Source: Argonema antarcticum A004/B2 (GTDB taxonomy: Bacteria > Cyanobacteriota > Cyanobacteriia > Cyanobacteriales > Aerosakkonemataceae). Taken from it: a DNA stretch of 43,978 bases. The notes under the pieces are model-generated. The model searched no databases. It was not told where the DNA came from and saw only the letters and a program-made list of their open reading frames with translations. The first letter of the stretch is position 1; each line of letters opens with the position of its first letter. Shown here one piece after another: positions 1-8,008 of the stretch. Location of the stretch: positions 1 to 43,978 of the forward strand of contig NZ_JAIQZN010000062.1 of the NCBI RefSeq assembly GCF_023333585.1, in the 5' to 3' direction. A program made the position numbers and the translations under genes.

Positions 1-153
1 TTGTCCCCCTTGTCCCCCTTGTCCCCCTTGTCCCCCTTGTCCCCCTTGTCCCCCTTGTCCCCCTTGTCCCCCTTGTCTCCCTTGTCCTCCTTGTCCCCCT
101 TGTCCCCCTTGTCCTCCTTGTCCCCCTTGTCCCCCTTGTCCTCCTTGTCCCCT
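1..153. repeat. 9-bp short tandem repeat (TTGTCCCCC)
   Basis: The window opens inside a tandem array of the nonamer TTGTCCCCC, about 17 units, with C-to-T variants (TTGTCTCCC, TTGTCCTCC) towards the right end. The array may continue to the left of the window. It is open in one frame and would encode a Ser-Pro-Leu polymer, but that is a consequence of the 9-bp period and not evidence of a gene. Such STRRs are common between cyanobacterial genes. Confidence 0.95.
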
Positions 154-232
154 ACATCACCAACGGGTTTTGACCACACCCATTCATTTTACTGGACTGA
201 CGCCCTAGCAAATGTCTCGGTGGGATAATATT

Positions 233-1348
233 ATGACCAAATTTCACAAAACGGCGTCAACTTTCCTCAAGGGCGCAAAGACCCTGCCAGGGAAATACTA
301 CACTTCAGAGGCAATCTTTCTTGAAGAGATCGATCGCATCTTCTACTCGCGCTGGTTATGTATCGGGCGGGTAGAGCAAATTCCCAACCCTGGTGACTAT
401 TTTATCCAGCAAGTTGGGCAGGAGAGTATTATCGTTGTGCGCGATCGCAATGGGGAAGTGCGATCGTTCTACAATATCTGTCGCCATCGCGGCACTCGTC
501 TTTGTACCGAAGCACAAGGTAATTTCAACGGCAAAATCCTGTGTCCCTACCACGCTTGGGCTTATGGCTTGGATGGGCAGCTTGAAGTTGCACCGTTAAT
601 GAATGAATTAGATGACTTTAATCAGCAAGACTACCCGCTGCATAGCGTTTCTGTGGCAACCTGGTCAGGTTTTCTTTTCCTGAACCTCGCAGAGTCTCCC
701 GAACCGTTTGCCACCGCTTTTGCGCCGATCCTGGACAAGTTTCCCCAGTGGCAGTTACCGAGATTGCGGGTGAGCGATCGCATTATCTACGATATCCAAG
801 CTAACTGGAAGCTGATTTTCCAAAATTACTGCGAGTGCTATCATTGTCCGTCGCTTCACCCCGTCCTGGCTAAAATGTCTCCCTATCGCAGTGGCGAAAA
901 CGATTTGATTTCCGGCCTCTTCCTGGGTGGGTTTATGAAAATCAACCAAATTGGGGGTAGCATGACTCTGAGCGGTAACAGGTGCAGTCTGCCTTTGGGG
1001 AATATTTGTGGGGAAGATTTGCAGCGAGTTTATTATTATTCGATTTTCCCAAATATGCTGCTGAGTCTTCATCCCGATTATGTGATGGTTCACCGACTTT
1101 GGCCGCAAAGTCCCAACCGAACTCAGATTATCTGTGAATGGTTATTTGACCCGGATGCCATGAAACAACCAAGCTTTAATTCAAGGGACGCAGTGGAATT
1201 TTGGGATATTACCAACCGACAAGACTGGCAAGTGTGCGAATTGATGCAGACAGGCGTTTCCTCCCGCGCTTATACTCCAAGTCCCTATTCCAGCGCAGAA
1301 AGCCTACTGGCTGAATTCGATCGAGAATATCTCAAAGCGAGGGGCTAG
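233..1348 (+). CDS. Rieske [2Fe-2S] aromatic-ring-hydroxylating-type oxygenase, alpha subunit
   Basis: Rieske non-heme iron oxygenase. From an ATG at 212 the protein is 378 aa. The ATG at 233 is preferred because GGTGGGA lies at a plausible ribosome-binding distance and 212 has no such signal. Numbered from 212, the Rieske cluster ligands are Cys90, His92, Cys111 and His114 (CRH...CPYH), and the mononuclear iron motif is Glu208-x2-His211-x4-His216. Both metal sites are therefore intact. These enzymes hydroxylate or demethylate organic substrates using electrons from a separate reductase, which is not in this window. The following genes encode a squalene/phytoene synthase-like protein and HpnJ/HpnI, so a terpenoid or hopanoid substrate is an inference from context only. 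The family assignment is secure; the substrate is unknown. Confidence 0.88.
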   Translation: MTKFHKTASTFLKGAKTLPGKYYTSEAIFLEEIDRIFYSRWLCIGRVEQIPNPGDYFIQQVGQESIIVVRDRNGEVRSFYNICRHRGTRLCTEAQGNFNGKILCPYHAWAYGLDGQLEVAPLMNELDDFNQQDYPLHSVSVATWSGFLFLNLAESPEPFATAFAPILDKFPQWQLPRLRVSDRIIYDIQANWKLIFQNYCECYHCPSLHPVLAKMSPYRSGENDLISGLFLGGFMKINQIGGSMTLSGNRCSLPLGNICGEDLQRVYYYSIFPNMLLSLHPDYVMVHRLWPQSPNRTQIICEWLFDPDAMKQPSFNSRDAVEFWDITNRQDWQVCELMQTGVSSRAYTPSPYSSAESLLAEFDREYLKARG

Positions 1349-1639
1349 GGGAGGGGGCAAAGGGGCTAGAAAAGTCAAAAGTCAAAAGTCAAAAGTCAAA
1401 AAGGGGCTAGAAAAGTCAAAAGTAAAGAAGAGATTGGGGCTAGGGGCTAGGGGCTAGGGGCTAGGGAAGAGGGGAAGAATTTTTTTGACTTTTGACTTTT
1501 GACTTTTCTAGCCCCTAATAGGTTTTGGGGGCATAACAGGCAGATTCCATCACGTGCCTCTTTGGTAACTGTACTCCTTGCAGCTGCGTAAATTTTCGGC
1601 ATTAGTTTAAACTCCATACAGATTCAGAGGAGTGAACAG
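1349..1639. repeat. Intergenic STRR block with long inverted repeat
   Basis: The gap between the Rieske gene and the synthase gene holds heptamer arrays AAAAGTC (about 1370-1400) and GGGGCTA (about 1436-1465). A perfect 32-bp inverted repeat joins 1362-1393 to 1484-1515, made of GGGGCTAG plus four AAAAGTC-type units and their complement. Transcribed, it would form one large stem around a G-rich loop. No gene is seen here. From about 1520 to 1639 the sequence is non-repetitive and probably holds the promoter and leader of the downstream gene, with AGAGGAG ending about 8 bp before its ATG. Confidence 0.85.
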
Positions 1640-2455
1640 ATGGATTTGCGTCGAGATGCCTTGGAGATTCTTAAACAAACCAGTCGGACTTTCTATATCC
1701 CCATAAGTCGTTTACCGCTGGAACTGCAAGCAGCGGTGGCATCAGCATATCTGTGTATGCGTGCGATCGATGAAATTGAAGACGATCCAGATTTGGATAA
1801 CCCCACGAAGGCAAAATTGTTGCGGAATATTAGCCTGACTTTACAGGCAGGGGTTGATGGCTTCAAGGTTGATGACTTTTCGCTAGGATTGCATACCCAC
1901 TATCCCCTACCGGAAGTGTCGATTCGGATTGGGGAATGGGCTGTACTGGCACCTGCAAGCATTGCGCCTCGCATTTGGGATGCGACGGCGGCAATGGCCG
2001 ATCGCATGGCTTACTGGGCAATTAACAACTGGGCGATCCATACAGAGGCAGATCTCGATCGTTACACTTTTGGGGTGGCGGGTGCCGTGGGATTGTTACT
2101 GTCTGACTTATGGGCTTGGTACGATGGGACGCAGACGAACCGAACCCAGGCGATCGGCTTTGGGCGTGGTTTACAAGCTGTCAACATTTTGCGTAACCAC
2201 AATGAGGATCTTTTGCGTGGGGTGGATTTCTATCCCGATGGCTGGACAGCAAACGATATGCAGTTGTATGCTCGTCGCAATCTTAAGCTTGCTGACGCCT
2301 ACACGCGATCGCTTCCTTTAGGCCCAGCTTTGGGCTTTTGCCAAATTCCGCTCACCTTAGCCCATGCTACTCTCGACGTGATGGCTCATGGCGAGAAAAA
2401 ACTCAGCCGCAGTGCTGTTATGGCGCTGATTTCCCAGGTAACAGGCTCTAAATAG
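1640..2455 (+). CDS. Squalene/phytoene synthase family protein
   Basis: A trans-isoprenyl diphosphate synthase of the head-to-head class (271 aa). The N-terminal SRTFYIPI segment resembles the squalene synthase (ERG9/HpnD) side of the family. The first Asp-rich motif is DEIED at residues 44-48. The second motif reads NILRNHNED at 182-190, so the usual Asp of the DxxED motif is Asn186, while Glu189 and Asp190 are kept. The family joins two farnesyl or geranylgeranyl diphosphates to squalene or phytoene. Here it sits between a Rieske oxygenase and hopanoid-modifying genes, which favours a squalene or other triterpene role. The RBS AGAGGAG is close to the ATG. It could be a paralogue with altered chemistry given the Asp-to-Asn change. 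Family certain, product uncertain. Confidence 0.85.
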   Translation: MDLRRDALEILKQTSRTFYIPISRLPLELQAAVASAYLCMRAIDEIEDDPDLDNPTKAKLLRNISLTLQAGVDGFKVDDFSLGLHTHYPLPEVSIRIGEWAVLAPASIAPRIWDATAAMADRMAYWAINNWAIHTEADLDRYTFGVAGAVGLLLSDLWAWYDGTQTNRTQAIGFGRGLQAVNILRNHNEDLLRGVDFYPDGWTANDMQLYARRNLKLADAYTRSLPLGPALGFCQIPLTLAHATLDVMAHGEKKLSRSAVMALISQVTGSK

Positions 2456-2465
2456 TTTTGAGTTT

Positions 2466-2530
2466 GTAGGGGCGGGTTTTTTTGTGAGATCTGGTTTCCC
2501 ACAGGTATATTCTGATAAACCCGCCCGTAC
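2466..2530. repeat. GTAGGGGCGGGTTT-ended inverted repeat element
   Basis: GTAGGGGCGGGTTT at the left end is answered by AAACCCGCCCGTAC at the right end, giving a 65-bp hairpin-capable element just after the synthase stop codon. A second member with the same ends lies at 17723-17787. A further 12-bp inverted repeat (2532-2543 with 2562-2573, AAGTTTTGAGTT type) follows it. The position suggests it may act as a transcript end or as a mobile palindrome. No transposase is linked. Confidence 0.75.
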
Positions 2531-2632
2531 TAAGTTTTGAGTTAAAAATTTCTTAATTCAAAACTCAAAACTTATCCAGAAATCTCCAGTTTGCCGATCG
2601 CTGACAGCTAACTATTAACAAAGGACTAACTT

Positions 2633-4069
2633 ATGATGAAAACTTTGTTGCTCAACCCGCCCTCATTTGAAGGATTTGATGGAGGAGCTAGTTCTCGCTG
2701 GCCTGCAACTCGCGAGATAGAATCCTACTGGTATCCCGTCTGGCTAGGTTATCCCGCTGCAATGATTCCCGAAAGTCGGGTACTCGATGCGCCACCTCAC
2801 GGAGTTTCGCCAGCAGAAACAGTCAAGATTGCCACTGAGTATGATTTTGTAGTTCTATTCACCAGCACGCCGGGATTCCAGAGTGATGTGCGATTGGCAG
2901 AGATGATGAAGGCAGCAAAGCCGTCATTGAAAATAGCTTTTGTTGGGCCTCACGTCACTACCCAACCGGAAGAAAGCTTGATGGCGTCGGAAGCGATCGA
3001 CTTTGTTACCCACAAAGAGTTTGATTACACAGTCACAGAATTCGCTTCAGGATTGCCCCTCGAAGAGATCGAGGGTGTCAGTTTCCGCAAAGACGGCAAA
3101 ATTGTCCATACCAAACAACGCTTGCCGATCGAAAATCTAGATGCGCTACCCTGGGTGACGCCTATCTACAAGCGCGACATAGACGTGACTCGCTACAACG
3201 TGCCCTTCCTTCTCCATCCTTACATCTCGTTTTACACCACGCGGGGCTGTCCTGCTAAGTGTACATTTTGTTTGTGGCCGCAGACGTTTGACGGTCATAC
3301 CTGGCGACAGCGATCGGTCGATGATGTCGCTAAGGAAGTAAAACAAGCACTGGAACTGTTCCCAGATGTGAAAGAAATCTTCTTTGACGATGATACTTTC
3401 ACGATCGGTAAACAGCGCGTACTAGCCCTGTGCGAAAAATTCAAACCCCTCAACTTTACCTGGTCTTGTACTTCGCGAGTTCATGTCGATCTGGAAACCT
3501 TAACAGCAATGCGGGCAGCTGGTTGTCGCCTATTTATTGTCGGGTTTGAATCGGGTAATCCTCAGATCCTCAAGAACATCAAGAAAGGAGCAACAGTTGA
3601 ACAAGCTCGCGAGTTCATGAAAAACTGCAAAAAAGTTGGCATCGTCGTTCACGGCGACTTTATTCTTGGTTTGCCTGGAGAAACACCAGACACCATTCAG
3701 GAAACACTTCAATTTGCCAAAGAACTCGACTGCGAAACAATCCAAGTTTCCATTGCCCATGCCTTCCCCGGCACTGAACTTTATAACTATGTCGAAACCA
3801 ACAATTTCTTGCGTTTAGATGTTGAGATGACCGATGAAACTGGTCATCAGCTACCTCACATTGAGTATCCAGGTTTGTCGCGATCTAAAATGATGGAAGC
3901 GGTCGAATACTTCTACGACCAGTACTACTTCCGTCCGCGCATCGTTGCCCGGATTGTTAAGAAAGCGATTTTCGATGCCAAGGAACGCCGTCGCCTCTAC
4001 CAAGAAGCACGCGAGTATCTCAGCTTACGTAATAAGCGCAAGCAATTTGTCGCCAGTCAGCGGGGTTGA
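2633..4069 (+). CDS. hpnJ: Hopanoid biosynthesis-associated radical SAM protein HpnJ
   Basis: B12-binding-type N-terminus followed by a radical SAM domain, 478 aa. The N-terminal segment NPPSFEGFDGGASSRWPATR is characteristic of HpnJ. The [4Fe-4S] SAM motif is Cys206-x3-Cys210-x2-Cys213, followed by the aromatic pair region FCLWPQ. In the established pathway HpnI adds N-acetylglucosamine to bacteriohopanetetrol, HpnK deacetylates it, and HpnJ rearranges the glucosamine ring to the cyclitol ether. HpnI is the next gene downstream; HpnK is not in the window and neither are squalene-hopene cyclase (HpnF) and HpnH, so these must be elsewhere or absent. The ATG at 2633 is followed at once by a second ATG (2636), and AAAGGA lies upstream. 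Cytosolic. Strong assignment. Confidence 0.92.
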   Translation: MMKTLLLNPPSFEGFDGGASSRWPATREIESYWYPVWLGYPAAMIPESRVLDAPPHGVSPAETVKIATEYDFVVLFTSTPGFQSDVRLAEMMKAAKPSLKIAFVGPHVTTQPEESLMASEAIDFVTHKEFDYTVTEFASGLPLEEIEGVSFRKDGKIVHTKQRLPIENLDALPWVTPIYKRDIDVTRYNVPFLLHPYISFYTTRGCPAKCTFCLWPQTFDGHTWRQRSVDDVAKEVKQALELFPDVKEIFFDDDTFTIGKQRVLALCEKFKPLNFTWSCTSRVHVDLETLTAMRAAGCRLFIVGFESGNPQILKNIKKGATVEQAREFMKNCKKVGIVVHGDFILGLPGETPDTIQETLQFAKELDCETIQVSIAHAFPGTELYNYVETNNFLRLDVEMTDETGHQLPHIEYPGLSRSKMMEAVEYFYDQYYFRPRIVARIVKKAIFDAKERRRLYQEAREYLSLRNKRKQFVASQRG

Positions 4070-4389
4070 GATTTTAGATTTTGGATACTCTGATTGCTTT
4101 TTTTTATGTACCTCGTAGGGCTGTCAAAGCTTGATGTTGTGCCAGCGATCGCGATTAGCTAAACGATCGGTGTCATGGGGGCGCAATACGTTCTTCAACA
4201 AAATGTCACACCATCGCGATTGATTGGCACTATCTTTATTGGCATCCGCGTTGCTTTGTTCGCCTTCAACTTCGAGGTTCAGTAGTCAGCGGTCAGCGGT
4301 TAGCGCTAAGCGATCGGTGGAAATCAATGCAATTGACAACGAACCACTGACAACGGACAAAAAACAATAAACTACTAGATGAGTGCATT
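4070..4389. other. Intergenic region with a coding-like 36-codon ORF
   Basis: This 320-bp gap between hpnJ and hpnI has HIP1-like sites, a T-rich stretch near 4100, and TCAGCGG/TTAGCGC-type imperfect repeats at about 4283-4320. An open frame at 4175-4285 (ATG to TAG, 36 codons) would give a hydrophobic peptide that includes LIGTIFIGIRVALFAF. It has no strong RBS and could be either a small membrane peptide or the remnant of a lost gene. No RNA gene or riboswitch was recognised. Confidence 0.35.
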
Positions 4390-5610
4390 TTGGAATACTT
4401 TACCATCTTTAATCTCGATCGCGCCTCTTGGATGCCTCTAGTCATCGATTTGTTGCTGCTGCTGTTGTGCTTGTCGGCAATCTGCTATTACTGCTATGGG
4501 ATTTATGCGGCGATCGAGTTTTTTTCACATCCAACGAAGATCGATCGCGACTTCCACCCACCCATCAGTATCCTAAAGCCGATTTGCGGGCTGGACATCG
4601 ATACCTACGAAAACTTCGCCTCATTCTGCAAACAAGACTACCCGCAGTACCAAATCATTTTCGGCATCCAAGATGAAGGCGACCCTACTGTGGAAATGGT
4701 CAAGAAAATCATCTCCGACTTTCCAGAGATTGATATTTGTCTGATCGTAAGCGATCGCGCGATCGGCACTAATCTTAAAGTTAGCAATCTAGCCAACGCA
4801 CAAGCCAAAGCCAAGTATTCCATCCTGCTACTTGCAGATAGCGATGTTCGGGTGGGGTCAAACTATTTGAGGCGAGTCATCCAGCCCATGCGCGACCCAG
4901 CAGTGGGTGTCGTCACCTGTTTGTACCGTCCTCTAGTTAGAGGGTGGGTGGCAATCCTGGAAGCGATCGGGATTTCTACAGAATATCATCCTAGCATTTT
5001 AGTGGCCAGGAAACTGGAGGGAATGAAGTTCGCCCTCGGCCCAACCATTGTCATCCGCCAAACCGTCCTGGAAGCAGTGGGAGGATTTCTGGCAATTGCC
5101 GATTATCTAGCGGACGATTTCCAACTGGGCTACCGAAGCGCCCAAGCAGGCTACAAAGTCGTGCTTTCCGACTATATTATCGATCATCTGATTACCACAG
5201 AAAAGTTTATTGATTTAATCGATCGTCAGACAAGATGGAATTGCTGCACGCGAGTTTCTCGACCTTGGGGCTATTTAGGACTAATCTTTACCTACGGTAC
5301 AGTCACCAGCTCGTTATTTTTAATTGCCACAGGCGGGGCCATACTAGGTTGGGCTGCATTTGCACTAGTCTGGACAACCCGTTTTATAATGGCATGGATA
5401 GTAGGAGTCAATTGCCTCAATGACGGCATTACCAAAAAATTTCTCTGGCTAGTCCCTTTAGCCGACCACACCCGCTTCCTGCTTTGGTGTTATAGCTTTG
5501 TCGGAAACACATTCTCCTGGCGCGGTCGGAGACTCAAGCTGACAAAAAGCGGTAAGCTAGTCGTACTTTCTGACGATCCTGGAAATATAGCAATCCTAAA
5601 TGACTTGTGA
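4390..5610 (+). CDS. hpnI: Hopanoid biosynthesis-associated glycosyltransferase HpnI
   Basis: Family GT2/GT21-like (ceramide glucosyltransferase-type) membrane glycosyltransferase, 406 aa. An N-terminal membrane segment (about residues 15-45) is followed by the catalytic domain with PISILKPICG, the DXD-type motif LADSDV, and D-D-F-Q-L plus a late Q-x-R-W (RQTRW). Two or three C-terminal membrane segments follow (about 300-370). HpnI is known to glycosylate bacteriohopanetetrol with N-acetylglucosamine, the step before HpnK and HpnJ. Adjacency to hpnJ supports the call over a generic ceramide glucosyltransferase. The longest frame starts at TTG 4390; an in-frame ATG at 4432 would remove part of the leader before the first membrane segment and is a possible alternative start. 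Confidence 0.85.
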   Translation: MEYFTIFNLDRASWMPLVIDLLLLLLCLSAICYYCYGIYAAIEFFSHPTKIDRDFHPPISILKPICGLDIDTYENFASFCKQDYPQYQIIFGIQDEGDPTVEMVKKIISDFPEIDICLIVSDRAIGTNLKVSNLANAQAKAKYSILLLADSDVRVGSNYLRRVIQPMRDPAVGVVTCLYRPLVRGWVAILEAIGISTEYHPSILVARKLEGMKFALGPTIVIRQTVLEAVGGFLAIADYLADDFQLGYRSAQAGYKVVLSDYIIDHLITTEKFIDLIDRQTRWNCCTRVSRPWGYLGLIFTYGTVTSSLFLIATGGAILGWAAFALVWTTRFIMAWIVGVNCLNDGITKKFLWLVPLADHTRFLLWCYSFVGNTFSWRGRRLKLTKSGKLVVLSDDPGNIAILNDL

Positions 5611-5654
5611 TATCATATCCGGTGGCATCGGTTGTCTAAAAAAATAACTCTCTT

Positions 5655-5692
5655 ATCTGTGTTCATCTGTGTTCATCTGTCTTCATCTGTGG
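5655..5692. repeat. 10-bp tandem repeat (ATCTGTGTTC)
   Basis: Nearly four copies of a decamer ATCTGTGTTC with one variant (ATCTGTCTTC) occupy the gap between hpnI and the first DUF29 gene. The gap holds no other recognisable feature. Confidence 0.8.
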
Positions 5693-5709
5693 TAAAAATT
5701 TAACCCTCG

Positions 5710-6243
5710 ATGACAACAGACAATTTCTCGCATCACGCTTACGCTACCCATGCAACCGGACATGATATGACTCAAAATTTATCAGATATTGGAACTAAAA
5801 CTTCCGAATTGTACGAAACAGATTTCTATGCTTGGACGCAAGAACAAGCAAAATTCCTCCAAGATAGGAAGTGGGATTTTTTGGATATCGCCAACTTGGT
5901 TGAGGAGATCGAATCTTTGGGGAAGCAACAGCGACAGGAATTAAGAAACCGTTTGGGCGTTTTGTTAGGACATCTACTTAAGTGGGAATTTCAGCCAAAG
6001 TTACGTTCTAAAAGTTGGATTGCCACAATTCGAGAGCAGCGCTGTCAAGTTTCTGATTTGCTTGCAGAAAGTCCTAGCTTGAAGCATTATTTAGCTGAAG
6101 CATTGGAGAAAGCCTATCAGTATGGGTTGGCTCTGGCTGTGCGCGAAACGTCTTTGGACTATGAAGATTTTCCGGCTGAATGTTCATATAGTTTAGAACA
6201 GGTATTAGATTCCCAATTTTTACCAGGCGCACAACTTGAGTAA
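5710..6243 (+). CDS. DUF29 domain-containing protein (first of tandem pair)
   Basis: A 177-aa protein with the DUF29 signature: LYETDFYAWTQEQAKFLQ, then NLVEEIESLGK, then a helical segment LGHLLKWEFQP and REQR. The first about 35 residues are absent from its neighbour, and an internal ATG at 5767 is an alternative start that would give a length closer to family size. The function of DUF29 is not established; the family is highly expanded in cyanobacteria and often occurs as adjacent paralogues. It is predicted soluble and helical. Its neighbour 30 bp downstream shares most of the sequence, so the pair arose by local duplication. Function unknown. Confidence 0.85.
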   Translation: MTTDNFSHHAYATHATGHDMTQNLSDIGTKTSELYETDFYAWTQEQAKFLQDRKWDFLDIANLVEEIESLGKQQRQELRNRLGVLLGHLLKWEFQPKLRSKSWIATIREQRCQVSDLLAESPSLKHYLAEALEKAYQYGLALAVRETSLDYEDFPAECSYSLEQVLDSQFLPGAQLE

Positions 6244-6273
6244 ATTTAAACAACTGAAGTAAGAGGCGATCGC

Positions 6274-6741
6274 ATGACTGAAATATATCAGAAATTAAAA
6301 CAAAATTCTAGACTTTATGAAACCGACTACTATGCTTGGACACAGCAGCAGGCAAAATTTATCCGAGATGGTATTTGGGATGATTTAGATATCTTAAACT
6401 TGGTTGAGGAGATCGAATCTTTGGGCAAGCAAGAGCGACAGGAATTGATAAACCGTTTGGGAGTTTTGTTAGGACATCTGCTGAAGTGGGAATTTCAGTC
6501 AGGGTTACGTTCTAAAAGTTGGTTTTCTACCATTCGCGAACAGCGTCGTCGCATTCATAGACTGCTTAAACAAAGCCCCAGTTTGAAGCCTTTTTTACCT
6601 GAAGCATTAGAGGAAAGTTACCAAGACGGACTCGACTTAGCTGTGCGAGAAACGTCTTTGAACTACGAATATTTTCCGGCTGAATGTCCTTATAGTTTAG
6701 AGCAGGTATTAGATTCCGAGTTTTTCCCAGGCGAAAAGTAA
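6274..6741 (+). CDS. DUF29 domain-containing protein (second of tandem pair)
   Basis: 155 aa, colinear with the upstream DUF29 protein from LYETDYYAWTQQQ through NLVEEIESLGKQERQEL to the C-terminal SLEQVLDSEFFPG. The start is well supported: AAGAGG lies about 7 bp before the ATG, and the spacer between them is a complete HIP1 octamer (6266-6273). The 30-bp gap to the first copy suggests one transcript. It has no signal peptide or membrane segment. Function unknown. Confidence 0.88.
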   Translation: MTEIYQKLKQNSRLYETDYYAWTQQQAKFIRDGIWDDLDILNLVEEIESLGKQERQELINRLGVLLGHLLKWEFQSGLRSKSWFSTIREQRRRIHRLLKQSPSLKPFLPEALEESYQDGLDLAVRETSLNYEYFPAECPYSLEQVLDSEFFPGEK

Positions 6742-6795
6742 GATATAGCTCGGCTCGGAGGGGCTCCAGGAGAAAAGAAATAACAATGTTCTTAT

Positions 6796-7482
6796 ATGAA
6801 CAAAAGCATAACAACTCCGCAAGAGCCATTAACTATTACCAAAGTAAGATGGTTTCGCAGACAACTAAAAAGTTGGGCTTCGGGAAATTTGCGTAATTTC
6901 CCTTGGCGCAAGACTCAAGATCCTTATGCGATTTTGGTGGCTGAATTCTTGTTGCAAAAAACGAATGCAGATACAGTCGCTCCAGTTTACCAGAGGTTTA
7001 TGGAGCGATACCCTACTCTGAACGCTTTAGCTGCTGCGCCAGCGGAGGAGGTAGGCACTTTGTTGCAACCTTTGGGTCTTGCTTTCCGGGCCGATCGCCT
7101 GCGCTTGTCAACCCAGCTTATCCTGAAAAACTATAAGGGAAAAATCCCCAAAACAGAAGCCCAGCTGCTGAAATTGCCGGGAGTGGGAAAATATACGGCC
7201 CGATCGATCTGCGCCCACGCCTTCGGACAGCGCAAAGCAGTACTCGATAACAATGTTGCACGGATTTTAGAACGTTTTTTTGGATTTTGCGGCGGTCGGG
7301 TAAAATGGCGATCGCAAGAGCTACAGGAGGCCGCAGAACGGGCAGCACCCAAAACAAAGGTCGGAACGTGGAATTTGGCGCTATTGGACTTTGCGGCGGC
7401 AGTCTGCACCGCTAGGAACCCCCACTGCGGTGAATGTCCGCTGCAAGAACAATGTAAATATGCCGATCGAAGGAACATCTGA
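6796..7482 (+). CDS. HhH-GPD DNA glycosylase, MutY/Mig-like, with [4Fe-4S] cluster
   Basis: A base-excision repair glycosylase of the endonuclease III superfamily, 228 aa. The helix-hairpin-helix is LPGVGKYTA (residues 127-135) with Asp151 in LDNNVARI as the conserved catalytic Asp. The cluster ligands are Cys204-x6-Cys211-x2-Cys214-x5-Cys220. The position that is Lys in Nth is Tyr133, as in Mig-type T/G mismatch glycosylases, and Glu50 (AEFLLQKT) matches the MutY adenine-glycosylase Glu. The protein ends after the cluster and lacks the C-terminal NUDIX-like domain of full MutY. It may therefore act on T:G mismatches from 5-methylcytosine deamination, or be a short MutY. No methyltransferase is in the window. 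Confidence 0.85.
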   Translation: MNKSITTPQEPLTITKVRWFRRQLKSWASGNLRNFPWRKTQDPYAILVAEFLLQKTNADTVAPVYQRFMERYPTLNALAAAPAEEVGTLLQPLGLAFRADRLRLSTQLILKNYKGKIPKTEAQLLKLPGVGKYTARSICAHAFGQRKAVLDNNVARILERFFGFCGGRVKWRSQELQEAAERAAPKTKVGTWNLALLDFAAAVCTARNPHCGECPLQEQCKYADRRNI

Positions 7483-7529
7483 TGAGAAGATGGTGAGAAA
7501 CCCGTTATATAAGTTCAATCGCAATTATC

Positions 7530-7865
7530 ATGGCTAAAATTCAGTTTTCTCAAGGTATCGATGAAGATGTTGTGCCCGATGTTCGACTGACTCGTTCGCC
7601 GGATGGCAGCAACGGCACGGCGACGTTCTATTTCCAAAATCCCAAGGCTTTAAGCAACAGCAGCACGGAAGACATTACCGGGATGTACCTGATTGATGAA
7701 GAAGGCGAACTGACTATACGGGATGTCAAAGCTAAATTTATCAATGGTAAGCCAGAAGCACTAGAAGTGTTTTATGGTATGAAGACCGCTGCTGAATGGG
7801 ATCGGTTTATCCGCTTTATGAATCGCTATGCCGAAGATCATGGTTTAGGATTTACGAAGTCTTAA
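7530..7865 (+). CDS. psb28: Photosystem II assembly protein Psb28
   Basis: A 111-aa protein, full length for Psb28. Recognised segments are [20 protein letters not shown] near the start, ATFYFQNP, the [11 protein letters not shown] turn, and the C-terminal [19 protein letters not shown]. Psb28 binds transiently to the CP47 side of photosystem II assembly intermediates at the cytoplasmic face of the thylakoid membrane. It has no membrane segment. It lies 48 bp after the glycosylase gene but is functionally unrelated to it, so co-transcription may be incidental. Assignment is firm. Confidence 0.95.
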   Translation: MAKIQFSQGIDEDVVPDVRLTRSPDGSNGTATFYFQNPKALSNSSTEDITGMYLIDEEGELTIRDVKAKFINGKPEALEVFYGMKTAAEWDRFIRFMNRYAEDHGLGFTKS

Positions 7866-7889
7866 TTGGCGCTCAGTCATCAAATAATT

Positions 7890-7980
7890 TCAGATTTGAG
7901 ATTTGAGATTTGAGATTTAAAAACTTTACTTTTGAATTCACGATTCTAAATCTGAAATTTTAAATCTGAAATCTGAAATT
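7890..7980. repeat. Heptamer STRR block with inverted copies
   Basis: Between psb28 and moaB, four heptamers of the type AGATTTG are followed, after about 30 bp, by the complementary type AAATCTGAAAT. The two halves can pair, so a transcript running out of psb28 would fold into a long AT-rich stem. It may act as a transcript end. No gene is present. Confidence 0.75.
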
Positions 7981-8008
7981 ACTCAATGACTAATGACAAA
8001 AAATATTT

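Noticed and set aside
1-228. An open frame of Ser-Pro-Leu repeats
   Set aside because: It is the translation of a 9-bp STRR without a ribosome site, and it runs out soon after the repeat ends.
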